Assembly (NCBI GenBank): GCA_013696965.1
Contig: JACCXN010000030.1
Location: 13,382-77,381, forward strand
Reading direction: 5' to 3'
DNA: 64,000 nt
From: Bacteroidota bacterium
Lineage (GTDB): Bacteria; Bacteroidota; Bacteroidia; JACCXN01
The notes under the pieces are model-generated. The model was not told where the DNA came from, made no database searches, and saw nothing but the letters and a program-made list of their open reading frames with translations. The translations under genes and the position numbers were made by a program. Below, piece after piece: positions 19,659-28,188 of the stretch (the first letter of the stretch is position 1; every line of letters begins with the position of its first letter).

Positions 19659-20963
19659 TTATTTGGCAACTTCGATTTTCACTGTCTTTCTTTTTATTTT
19701 TTCGTCTTTAATGACTTGTACCAATTTATTTATTTTTGCTCTCTTAATTGCAACGAATGAAGAATAATCCAATACTTCAATAAGGCCAATGTCTTCTTTT
19801 TGCAAATTTCCTTTATGATGCAGAACACCCACAATATCCATTTTGTTAATTTTATCTTTTTTCCCTGCTGAAATATACAGAGTAGCCCATTGGGACCTTT
19901 CTGGCAAAACATTTTTTTCAGGCAAATCCACAAACTCTGGTGCTTTTTTTATGTAAGAAGGCACATGTTCATCTTGGCCCAAAATAATGTAAGCAGTACC
20001 CTCGGCTTTCATCCGTGCAGTTCGCCCATTCCTATGGGTAAAAACATTTTCGGTTGGAGCCAGTTGATAGTGAATTATATTTTCAATTTCAGGAATATCA
20101 AGTCCTCTGGATGCCAAATCTGTAGTAACCAACAAATGGCAAGATGCGTTTCGGAATTTTATCAACGCTTTTTCACGTTCATCCTGTTCCATGCCTCCAT
20201 GAAAAATATCGTGATCCAACTTTTTATCATTGAGTAAGTCACTAATACGTTCTACTGCATCCCTGTGGTTGCAAAAAATCAATGTTGCTTTATTTCCGAT
20301 CATACAAACCAGGGAAAACAGAGCGTCAATTTTATCCTTTCCAACAGATTTAACAGCTTTAAGCTTTAACCCCTGAGGCGTAGAGGCTGAAAGATAATTT
20401 AAAATCACAGGAGATTTTACACCAGCAAAATCAGGTATTTTTTGCATTTCTGTTGCAGAAGTAAGAAATCGTCTTTTCAAATTCTTGAGTTGACTAATAA
20501 TATAGGCCATATCTTCCTGAAAACCGAATTCAAGTGCCTTATCAAATTCATCAAGTATTAGGGTATGAATGGTGGAGGTATCAACATTTCTTCGATCGAT
20601 ATGGTATGACATTCTACCAGGTGTAGCAATTAGAACTGCAGGAGGATATTCAAGATTGTTTTTTTCAATTTTGGTGGAATGTCCTCCGTAACAAACATTA
20701 ACCTTAAAGCCGGTCCCCATCATTTTAAATACCTGTTCTATTTGTATTGCGAGTTCTCTGGAAGGAACTAACACAAGAGCTTGTACACCTTGCTTTTCTG
20801 GTTTTAATTTATTTAAAAGTGGCAGAAAAAAACCTAGTGTTTTTCCTGAGCCTGTAGGTGAAAGAAGCAATAAATCATTGTCTTTTTCTGTTGCATTAAG
20901 GGCAGCCAACTGCATTTCATTTAATGAGGATATTTTAAGATTCTCAAGTGCTTTTTCTATCAT
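19659..20963 (-). CDS. dbpA: DEAD-box RNA helicase, DbpA-like
   Basis: ATP-dependent RNA helicase of about 434 residues. Motifs in order: Q motif (SLNEMQLAAL), Walker A SPTGSGKT, TPGRM, motif II as DEFD (instead of DEAD), SAT in FLTSATEM, then helicase C with TTDLASRGLDIP and HRNGRTARM. The last 70 residues match the DbpA RNA-binding domain, which in E. coli recognises 23S rRNA helix 92, so a role in 50S assembly is likely. The ATG at 20963 is preferred over one at 20996 because a promoter-like box lies between them and the protein then begins at the normal family start. Confidence 0.9.
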   Translation of the reverse strand: MIEKALENLKISSLNEMQLAALNATEKDNDLLLLSPTGSGKTLGFFLPLLNKLKPEKQGVQALVLVPSRELAIQIEQVFKMMGTGFKVNVCYGGHSTKIEKNNLEYPPAVLIATPGRMSYHIDRRNVDTSTIHTLILDEFDKALEFGFQEDMAYIISQLKNLKRRFLTSATEMQKIPDFAGVKSPVILNYLSASTPQGLKLKAVKSVGKDKIDALFSLVCMIGNKATLIFCNHRDAVERISDLLNDKKLDHDIFHGGMEQDEREKALIKFRNASCHLLVTTDLASRGLDIPEIENIIHYQLAPTENVFTHRNGRTARMKAEGTAYIILGQDEHVPSYIKKAPEFVDLPEKNVLPERSQWATLYISAGKKDKINKMDIVGVLHHKGNLQKEDIGLIEVLDYSSFVAIKRAKINKLVQVIKDEKIKRKTVKIEVAK

Positions 20964-20968
20964 AGGGG

Positions 20969-20976
20969 TAAAGATA
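20969..20976 (-). promoter_or_regulatory. Promoter -7 box of the DEAD-box helicase
   Basis: TATCTTTA on the minus strand, one mismatch from TAnnTTTG, ends 5 bases before the ATG at 20963. It decides the start choice and implies a very short or absent leader. Confidence 0.5.
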
Positions 20977-21105
20977 AGGGAATTAATTAGTATCATCAGG
21001 AATGGGAAAAGAAATGGGAATTCGAATAAAAACAGGGTATAGATGTAAATTTTAATGAAAACAAGAATTAACGGGGATTACAGCAGCAAAAGGCAACTAA
21101 ACTCT

Positions 21106-21113
21106 TATCTTTG
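21106..21113 (+). promoter_or_regulatory. Promoter -7 box upstream of ABC ATPase
   Basis: A perfect TATCTTTG lies 31 bases before the ATG at 21145, in the divergent region with the helicase. No convincing -33 element was seen. Confidence 0.5.
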
Positions 21114-21144
21114 TAGAAAATAATAGATACGATATAAAAGAAAA

Positions 21145-21777
21145 ATGGAAATACTACTCAAGGATATTGGGAAACGCTACAACAACGAATGGATTTTTAA
21201 AGGGATAACACATAACTTTACAAAAGGGAATAATTATGTTATACTTGGGTCAAACGGAACTGGTAAATCAACCCTTCTCCAATTAATTGCAGGAAATTTT
21301 ATTCCTTCGGAAGGAAACATTTCTTATACCTTGGAAAACAAAGCCCTTGACCAGGAAAAAATTTTTACTCATATTAGCATAGCCACTCCTTATCTTGATT
21401 TAATAGAGGAATATACCTTAACGGAACTAATTGATTTTCATTCCAAGTTTAAACCTATGCTGTTTGACACTGAAAAAACAATTGAAATACTTGATCTTAA
21501 TTCTTCCAAAAACAAGGTTTTAAAATATTTTTCTTCGGGAATGAAACAAAGGGTAAAGTTAGCATTGGCTATTTTAAACAAAAATCCTTTACTCTTACTT
21601 GATGAGCCAAGTTCCAATCTTGACCGTAACAGCATAAACTGGTATATGGAAATGATAAAAAAATATTGTAGTGAAAAATTAATTGTAGTTTGTTCCAATA
21701 ATCAAAAGGAAGAATACTTCTTTTGCAATAAGGAAATACAAATAGAACTTTATAAAACTGCAAAAATTCAAGCTTAA
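21145..21777 (+). CDS. ABC transporter ATP-binding protein, CcmA-like size
   Basis: A 210-residue stand-alone ABC ATPase with Walker A GSNGTGKST (about 35-43), a degenerate signature FSSGMKQRVKLAL, Walker B LLLLDEPSSNLD and a switch region in which the usual H-loop His is replaced (VVCSNNQ). No permease gene is adjacent, so the partner is elsewhere or the protein acts alone. It lies between the lipid A cluster and efp. The size resembles CcmA, but no cytochrome c maturation genes are present. Confidence 0.85.
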   Translation: MEILLKDIGKRYNNEWIFKGITHNFTKGNNYVILGSNGTGKSTLLQLIAGNFIPSEGNISYTLENKALDQEKIFTHISIATPYLDLIEEYTLTELIDFHSKFKPMLFDTEKTIEILDLNSSKNKVLKYFSSGMKQRVKLALAILNKNPLLLLDEPSSNLDRNSINWYMEMIKKYCSEKLIVVCSNNQKEEYFFCNKEIQIELYKTAKIQA

Positions 21778-21872
21778 TAAAATAGCCACAATAAAATTAA
21801 GTCCAATGCTTTTTACTAATTCATGGTTTTGATTAAATTTACAAAGTTTTACAAATAAAAAAATATATTCGA

Positions 21873-22436
21873 ATGGCTACCACTCAAGACATAGGTGTAG
21901 GATCTATAATCAAGTTTAATGGAGAACTTTGTCAGATTGTTGAATATCAACACCGCACACCCGGTAATTTAAGGGCTTTTTATCAGGCAAAAATGCGTAA
22001 TTTAATGACCGGAAAATCTGTTGAATATCGATTTCGAGCAGGTGAATCTGTGGAATTGGTAAGAATTGAACACCGTACACTCCAATATATTTATTCAGAG
22101 GGTGAGAGTATAGTTTGCATGGACAATGAAACCTATGAACAGCTATATATTCCATCCAGACTTGTGGGTGATAGTTTTAAATTTATGAAAGAAGGCATGG
22201 AAGTAAAAGTTGCATTGGAGGATGAAACTCCAATAATGGCAGAAGCTCCAACTTTTGTAGAACTTGAAGTAACATATACAGAGCCTGGAATGAAAGGGGA
22301 TACAGCCACAAACACTTTAAAACAGGCCACACTTGAAACAGGTGCAATTGTTAACGTACCTTTATTTATTAATCAGGGTGAAAAAATCAAAGTTGACACG
22401 CGTACTTCTGCTTATGTAGAAAGGGTAAAAAACTAG
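21873..22436 (+). CDS. efp: Elongation factor P
   Basis: EF-P relieves ribosome stalling at polyproline stretches. The 187 residues contain the three beta-barrel domains: an N-terminal KOW-like domain, the central OB domain and a C-terminal OB domain with VTYTEPGMKGDTATNTLK and the end DTRTSAYVERVK. The beta3-beta4 loop that reaches the peptidyl-transferase centre reads RTPGNLRAF, placing Asn32 where E. coli has the modified Lys34 (KPGKGQAF). I recall this loop from other Bacteroidota of the Cytophaga/Sphingobacterium side. It lies 95 bases after the ABC gene. Confidence 0.96.
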   Translation: MATTQDIGVGSIIKFNGELCQIVEYQHRTPGNLRAFYQAKMRNLMTGKSVEYRFRAGESVELVRIEHRTLQYIYSEGESIVCMDNETYEQLYIPSRLVGDSFKFMKEGMEVKVALEDETPIMAEAPTFVELEVTYTEPGMKGDTATNTLKQATLETGAIVNVPLFINQGEKIKVDTRTSAYVERVKN

Positions 22437-22510
22437 TATTCTGTAAAAAGGAAGTATCTATTTAAAGCGGATAACTAAGTAGTTTAATTATCCTTTATTT
22501 TAAAGACTCA

Positions 22511-23446
22511 ATGAAGTTAAATTCTCCAATATCCTTAAAATCCATTTCGGCTTTAATAAGCGCTGAATTTGCCGGCAAACCTGATTTTTCAATTACCGGC
22601 ATCAATGAAATTCACAAAGTAGAGCATGGAGATCTAACCTTTGTTGATCATCCAAAATACTATGATAAGGCATTAAATTCAGCTGCAACTACAATTATTA
22701 TAAATAAGAAAGTTGAATGCCCTGAAGGGAAATCACTTCTATTTTCTGATGATCCATTTAGAGATTACAATATACTTACCAGGCATTTTATGCCATTTAA
22801 GTCTAGTTCAGTGAGCATAAGTCCAACCTCAACAATTGGTACTGGTACTGTTATTATGCCGGGGGTTTTTATTGGAAACAATTGTACTATCGGCAACAAT
22901 TGCACTATTCATCCAAACGTTGTTATTTATGATGAAACGATAATTGGGAACCATGTAATTATTCATGCCAATTCAGTTATTGGTGCTGATGCATTCTATT
23001 TTAAACGCAGGGAGGATAGCTATGATAAAATGCATTCCTGTGGCAGGGTGATTATTCATGACAGGGCAGAGATAGGGGCATGCTGTACAATTGACAAAGG
23101 GGTTTCGGGAGATACCATAATCGGGCAGGGAACGAAACTCGACAATCAGGTTCATGTAGGTCATGATACTGTAATTGGTAAGAATTGTTTATTTGCTGCA
23201 CAAGTGGGAATTGCAGGTGTAGTAACAATTGAAGACAATGTAATACTTTGGGGACAGGTGGGAGTTCAAAAGGATTTGACTATTGGTAGAGGTGCTATTG
23301 TTTTAGGTCAGTCAGGGGTTCCCAAATCACTTGAAGGAGGAAAAGTATACTTTGGTTCTCCAACCAGAGATGCTAAAGAAAAAATGAAAGAAATAGCTAT
23401 GCTTAAAGATTTGCAGAATATACTGCTAAAACAAAACAAACAATAG
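22511..23446 (+). CDS. LpxD-like acyltransferase, second paralog
   Basis: A 311-residue hexapeptide acyltransferase with an LpxD-type N-terminal domain (SLKSISALISAEFAG...DLTFVDHPKYYDKAL) and a beta-helix with the candidate catalytic His in VHVGHDTVIGKN. It is about 40 residues shorter than the lpxD product at 9873, mostly at the C-terminal helix. Such a second LpxD-like gene next to efp is familiar in Bacteroidota. It may N-acylate another UDP-amino sugar or provide a different acyl-chain length; this cannot be settled from sequence. Confidence 0.88.
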   Translation: MKLNSPISLKSISALISAEFAGKPDFSITGINEIHKVEHGDLTFVDHPKYYDKALNSAATTIIINKKVECPEGKSLLFSDDPFRDYNILTRHFMPFKSSSVSISPTSTIGTGTVIMPGVFIGNNCTIGNNCTIHPNVVIYDETIIGNHVIIHANSVIGADAFYFKRREDSYDKMHSCGRVIIHDRAEIGACCTIDKGVSGDTIIGQGTKLDNQVHVGHDTVIGKNCLFAAQVGIAGVVTIEDNVILWGQVGVQKDLTIGRGAIVLGQSGVPKSLEGGKVYFGSPTRDAKEKMKEIAMLKDLQNILLKQNKQ

Positions 23447-23454
23447 AAAACGCA

Positions 23455-24678
23455 ATGTCATCAACGGTAAATAATAAAACATCGCTGATCAATAGCCAAA
23501 AATTGGATGTCTTGTTAAATGTCACCAAGGCAATCAATTTTAATCAGTCGACCGAGGAGTTATTAAATACCTACGAAAAATTTCTGCGCGAAAATTTGCG
23601 TATTGAAAAATTAATATTGTACAGCAATCAAAATAATGAATGGACGCATTTGATTAGTTATGGGATAAGCCCAAAAACTAAAAATATCAATATTGAAAAA
23701 TCCTTACTTCCTTTAAAAGAAATAACTTCTTTAATTTCAACAAGCAATCCTGAACTTAAATCATTTGATATTGCTATACCCGTATATCATAAATCACAAC
23801 CACTAGCCTATTTATTAATAGGTGACATTTATGATAAAGAAACTGAGATAAGTCCTACTATTAAGCACTTGCCTTTTATTCAAACATTAACCAATATCAT
23901 TTTGGTTGCAATTGAAAACAAACGGTTTGCCAAGGAGAGAATACGGCAAGAGGGGATGAAAAAAGAACTTGAACTTGCTTCACAAATGCAATCACTTCTT
24001 TTTCCTGCAAACCTTCCCAACGATGATAAAATTGAGGCAGCCGCTCTTTACCAGCCCCATCAGGAGGTAGGAGGAGATTATTATGATTTTATCCGGCTTA
24101 ATGAAAATGAGGTTGTATTTTGCATGGCTGATGTTTCGGGCAAGGGTATTTCAGCAGCTCTTTTGATGTCAAATTTCCAGGCAAATTTACGCGCCTTATT
24201 AAATGCAAAAATATCGCTTACAGATTTGATCAAGGACCTTAATTTAAAGGTTATGAGCAATACCAAGGGAGAAAAATTTATCACCTTGTTCGTTGCAAAA
24301 TACAACCAGGTTACAAGAGTAATGCAATTTATAAATGCAGGTCATAACCCTCCTGTATTAATATCAGGCGATCAAATCGTATTGCTTCAAACAGGAAGTG
24401 CTGGATTAGGGATGGTAGATGAATTACCAAAAGTAAAGGAGGGAATAATAAATATTGCTCCCAATACCTGTTTATTTTGTTATACTGATGGAGTTGTTGA
24501 ACTTGAAAATGAAGTTGGAGATGACTTCGGGATAGAAAGGCTAAAAGACCTTTTAAAAGATGTATCCAATAAAAGCATGGAACAAGTTAACTTATCCATT
24601 ATTAAAAAATTGGATGAATTTAAAGCTAGTATGCATTATTGTGATGATGTTGCTTTATTGAGCTGCAGGTTTTACTAG
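23455..24678 (+). CDS. SpoIIE/RsbU-type PP2C serine phosphatase with GAF-like sensor
   Basis: A 407-residue protein. Residues 1 to about 165 resemble a GAF-type sensory domain; a short coiled segment (RIRQEGMKKELELASQMQ) leads to a PPM-type phosphatase domain. Metal-binding acidic residues appear in EVGGDYYDF and MADVSGKGISAALLM, and later in NAGHNPPVL and YTDGVVE. This architecture dephosphorylates anti-sigma antagonists in partner-switching pathways, but no anti-sigma or STAS gene lies nearby. It starts 8 bases after the lpxD paralog. Its stop abuts the convergent ligase stop. Confidence 0.88.
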   Translation: MSSTVNNKTSLINSQKLDVLLNVTKAINFNQSTEELLNTYEKFLRENLRIEKLILYSNQNNEWTHLISYGISPKTKNINIEKSLLPLKEITSLISTSNPELKSFDIAIPVYHKSQPLAYLLIGDIYDKETEISPTIKHLPFIQTLTNIILVAIENKRFAKERIRQEGMKKELELASQMQSLLFPANLPNDDKIEAAALYQPHQEVGGDYYDFIRLNENEVVFCMADVSGKGISAALLMSNFQANLRALLNAKISLTDLIKDLNLKVMSNTKGEKFITLFVAKYNQVTRVMQFINAGHNPPVLISGDQIVLLQTGSAGLGMVDELPKVKEGIINIAPNTCLFCYTDGVVELENEVGDDFGIERLKDLLKDVSNKSMEQVNLSIIKKLDEFKASMHYCDDVALLSCRFY

Positions 24679-26121
24679 TTATCCCATTTGCTGATCATCA
24701 GGCAAAGCATTTTCTTTACTGTGAAAAATATCCATTGCAGTTAAAATTGCCAGAAAACTCCAAAAAGGAACAGCTGCCTTATCTGTATCAAGGAAATTAT
24801 TAAGAAAACCATGTATAACATATGTTGTAAAACCCAATAGCACAACAAGTACCAAGGTTTTTTTCCTGCTATCTTTTAGCCTTATATACAATAACGTGCT
24901 TCTATAATAAACACAAATAATAATGATAATAAAAGACAACATTCCAATTACACCTTGTTCAACAAGAGGGCCAATATATTCGCTATGCGCATTGCCCCCA
25001 TCACCGGCATTGGTACTAATAATTGTCTTTTCATCGGAGTTTTGAAAAGGAGCATATTGAAAAGCATAAGTTCCTGGTCCCCAACCAAAAACAGGTTTTT
25101 CAATAAACATTCTCAATGCAGACTGCCATCTGTTGATACGTTCAAGATTCGATGCATCAGAAGTCACATTTGACATGGATTGTACATGTTCAGTAAGGTT
25201 GTTGGAGGAATCCTGCCTGTTTTTTTCAATCATCATTAATAAATCTGCCTGGAAGGCGAAAAACAATCCTAAAACAATTGTAGTAGTTAATATGAGTGTC
25301 AGGAATCTGACTTTGAGCAGGTATATAATTCCTAAAATTCCAGCAAATCCAAGACTTAGCCATGCAGCCCGGGTATATGAAAATACAATTCCAACAATAA
25401 AAACAAGCATAAAAAAAACGGCCAAGGATTTTACCACTTTAGAATAGTCATCTTTCAAAAAAAGAAAAAAGACAGGAAAAAACATTGCAAGAACAGCTCC
25501 ATAGGAAGTATGGTCATTGTAAAAAGGTGACATTACCCAATGGGCGGGTTTATGCTCAAAATCATAACCAGCATGGTTAATTATGGTATAAATAACTACT
25601 ATGCTTATTGGAATAATGGAAAGCCATAAGAATTTATTGATGTTTTTATACTTATGGAACAATTGAGTTCCGATAAAATAAAAAGGAATAATAAACCATA
25701 AACGTGAAAGAAGAAATTTAAAAGAAACCAAGGGCATAACACTGGTAACGGATGTAACAAAAGTCCAAAGAAGACTGACAATAATGGCAATTGTAACAGG
25801 GTGTTTTAATACTCTATTGTCGAAGTTGTTTTTGTGAATCAGCTTAAAAATGAACAAAATCATAGCCCCAAACATCAATGGTTCACTTGGCAGAGACAAT
25901 CCAATATTAAAATCACTGTTTTCAATAACAACAGAAAGTGGAGTTAAAAAAACAATGAGCAACAAAAATTTGTCAAGGGAAAACAAGGAAAGAAGAACAA
26001 TTGCTATTGCAAGGGGTAAAAGCAATATCCAATAAATTTCATGGTAAATAAAAAGGGCATTCAGTAATATAAATGAAATACTGATGCTATAAATCCATTT
26101 TAATTTCAGGGTCTGTAACAA
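24679..26121 (-). CDS. O-antigen ligase / polymerase family membrane protein (Wzy/WaaL-like)
   Basis: A 480-residue polytopic inner-membrane protein with about 11-12 membrane segments. It has the large periplasmic loop characteristic of the Wzy_C (O-antigen ligase) family, including FGWGPGTYAFQYAPF and a His in GGNAHSEYIG. It either polymerises repeat units or ligates glycan to a lipid or protein acceptor; sequence cannot separate these. It overlaps the second Wzz-like gene by 35 bases, so it is part of the flippase-wzz-wzz-ligase operon. Confidence 0.88.
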   Translation of the reverse strand: MLQTLKLKWIYSISISFILLNALFIYHEIYWILLLPLAIAIVLLSLFSLDKFLLLIVFLTPLSVVIENSDFNIGLSLPSEPLMFGAMILFIFKLIHKNNFDNRVLKHPVTIAIIVSLLWTFVTSVTSVMPLVSFKFLLSRLWFIIPFYFIGTQLFHKYKNINKFLWLSIIPISIVVIYTIINHAGYDFEHKPAHWVMSPFYNDHTSYGAVLAMFFPVFFLFLKDDYSKVVKSLAVFFMLVFIVGIVFSYTRAAWLSLGFAGILGIIYLLKVRFLTLILTTTIVLGLFFAFQADLLMMIEKNRQDSSNNLTEHVQSMSNVTSDASNLERINRWQSALRMFIEKPVFGWGPGTYAFQYAPFQNSDEKTIISTNAGDGGNAHSEYIGPLVEQGVIGMLSFIIIIICVYYRSTLLYIRLKDSRKKTLVLVVLLGFTTYVIHGFLNNFLDTDKAAVPFWSFLAILTAMDIFHSKENALPDDQQMG

Positions 26122-27088
26122 GTCTAACCAGTTTTTCTTTTGAATTATTTACTTTTTCTTCACCATCAATAACAGCAAATACAATAACAGCCATTAAAAG
26201 TGTGGCTAGAGTTGTGGATAGCACTATTAACCATCTAATAGGATATGATTTCTTATCCGGCAATCTTGAATTGGATACCACATCAGAATAAGTAAGCTCC
26301 TTTGTAACATCCATTAAAAAGACACTGTACTTCTCCGTTAAATCTGAGTTAATTCCTCTTAAAACATCTGCTTTGGCCGTCATTTCAAAAAACTCTCCAC
26401 CTTTTTCCTGGAGTGAAATCAATAATCCTTTGGCTTCTTTTTCAACAGCATTATTTTTAACTCCCCCAGAAAAATATCCTCGTGTAGCTTCTTGAACCTG
26501 GATATTATAATCTAGAATACCATATTTAAGCCTGAAATCTTGAATTACTTGATCAATCGAATCCAATTCCTTTTGATTTTGTTTAAGGTGGTTGGCATAT
26601 ACAAGAACTACTTCGTTTGATTTCTTTCTTTGCAGTTTTTGAGCCTTTTTATTATACAACACTATTAAATGATCTGTAATGGCCTTTGAAGTTGCAGGGT
26701 CTGTATCTGAAACCTGTACTTCAACTGATTCGTACCTGGTACTCTTAAAAGTAATATTTGAATTGTAGTTACTAATTACTTTTGAGTAATAACCCATTGA
26801 AGTAGTATCAATATCATAATGGAAAGCCAGGTTGAAAGTGTTTATAACCTCATCTCTAATATCACTACCATCCAGGATTTGAAGAGCTTGTTCAACAGGA
26901 GTTTCCGATCCATAAGGCAAAATATTTACAGGGTAAAAAACAACTGATGCCTTATATTTTGGATGGATAAAATATGGGCTTGAAAACACAGAGGATAAAA
27001 CAACAGCAATAATACCAATGATTGCAAAATGCTTGATTCTTCTAAGCAAAATTAAAATTACCGGATTGACTTTATTTCCAACTTTCAT
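26087..27088 (-). CDS. Wzz-type polysaccharide co-polymerase, copy 2
   Basis: A 333-residue chain-length determinant. Two membrane segments (about 18-38 and 285-308) flank a large periplasmic coiled-coil domain. The segment after TM1 reads IHPKYKASVVFYP, and the Pro-rich stretch before TM2 is DKKSYPIRWLIVL, both typical of PCP/Wzz proteins. There is no C-terminal tyrosine kinase domain. It overlaps the neighbouring paralog by 4 bases (ATGA), which indicates coupled translation and probably a tandem duplication. Confidence 0.9.
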   Translation of the reverse strand: MKVGNKVNPVILILLRRIKHFAIIGIIAVVLSSVFSSPYFIHPKYKASVVFYPVNILPYGSETPVEQALQILDGSDIRDEVINTFNLAFHYDIDTTSMGYYSKVISNYNSNITFKSTRYESVEVQVSDTDPATSKAITDHLIVLYNKKAQKLQRKKSNEVVLVYANHLKQNQKELDSIDQVIQDFRLKYGILDYNIQVQEATRGYFSGGVKNNAVEKEAKGLLISLQEKGGEFFEMTAKADVLRGINSDLTEKYSVFLMDVTKELTYSDVVSNSRLPDKKSYPIRWLIVLSTTLATLLMAVIVFAVIDGEEKVNNSKEKLVRLVTDPEIKMDL

Positions 27089-28110
27089 TTTTTTGTTATT
27101 CTTGAAGTTTGAATATTTTCAAATAATAAAATTATTAAAACAGATCCTAATAATGCAGAGAGCGTTGAAACTACCACTATAAGCCATCTTACAGGATATG
27201 ATTTTTTTTCAGCCGGAAAGGCGTGGTTTACAATAAATGCATGGGTAATATTTTGTTCCGCATCTACTTTGGCCTCCTCGTATTTTGTTTTTAATTGCCT
27301 GAGTTGCTTTCTGTCATGTTCAAGATTTTCGGAAATTGACACATATGCCCCTCCAAAATTTGCCAGTATTCTTAATTTTTCCTCTAACGCTTTAATTCCT
27401 TCTCTGTTGCCTTTAGAAAGGGCAATTGCGTATTCAGAGCCATAAACCTCAGATTGAGAAACATAATCAATTACACCAAAGTTTCTTAACACATTTAATG
27501 AATCCTCTTTAATTTTAATTTCACTTAAAATATTTTTGTATTCATTGGCCACAATATTAAATCCCTGGATTGCCCTGGTTTTTTGCATCCTGTTTTTTAC
27601 AGTATCAAGCAATGCAGCAATATCATTGGCAATGTTAGCGGCAATTTGTGGATTTTCATCTAACACCTCTATTTTAACTGACATAAATTCAGTTCTCTTA
27701 AAAGAAATGTTATCATGGTATTCGTTAATTAGTTCTGTTTGCTTAAACTCACTTTTTTCATCGATCCTGTAATGACGAATAAGGTCATACTTTTCCATGA
27801 TGTAGTTACGAATTTCATCCGAATTTAAAACCTGCAGGAGTTGTTCGGCATCGTCTTCCTCACCAAACTGCATAATATCATTCTTGCTACTTAATTGGTT
27901 TTCAGACAAAAGTGATTTAGAAATAGAACTTGTGGCAGAGGGAAATAATATAACTGTTGATTTATATTTAGGGTGAATCAAAAATGAAACAACAGAAGAG
28001 ACTATAATGGCTGAAAGCGCTACAATTACTAGAATTTTACGTCTTTTATAAAGAAAACCTATCAGACCTGTGGAATCAAAATCTGTTATATAATCCTTTT
28101 CTTCTGGCAT
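27085..28110 (-). CDS. Wzz-type polysaccharide co-polymerase, copy 1
   Basis: A 341-residue paralog of the next gene with the same layout. TM1 (about 25-46) is followed by IHPKYKSTVILFP, a long periplasmic helical domain follows, and EKKSYPVRWLIVV precedes TM2. It sets glycan chain length together with the Wzy-like enzyme. The two copies differ enough in the middle to suggest old duplication and possible mixed oligomers. It lies 78 bases downstream of the flippase gene. Confidence 0.9.
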   Translation of the reverse strand: MPEEKDYITDFDSTGLIGFLYKRRKILVIVALSAIIVSSVVSFLIHPKYKSTVILFPSATSSISKSLLSENQLSSKNDIMQFGEEDDAEQLLQVLNSDEIRNYIMEKYDLIRHYRIDEKSEFKQTELINEYHDNISFKRTEFMSVKIEVLDENPQIAANIANDIAALLDTVKNRMQKTRAIQGFNIVANEYKNILSEIKIKEDSLNVLRNFGVIDYVSQSEVYGSEYAIALSKGNREGIKALEEKLRILANFGGAYVSISENLEHDRKQLRQLKTKYEEAKVDAEQNITHAFIVNHAFPAEKKSYPVRWLIVVVSTLSALLGSVLIILLFENIQTSRITKK

Positions 28111-28188
28111 GTTATTTATTTTAAAAAAATGTAAAAGTAGATAATTTTTTGGGAATAATTATTTTTTTTGCCTATCCTTTAAATGCAT

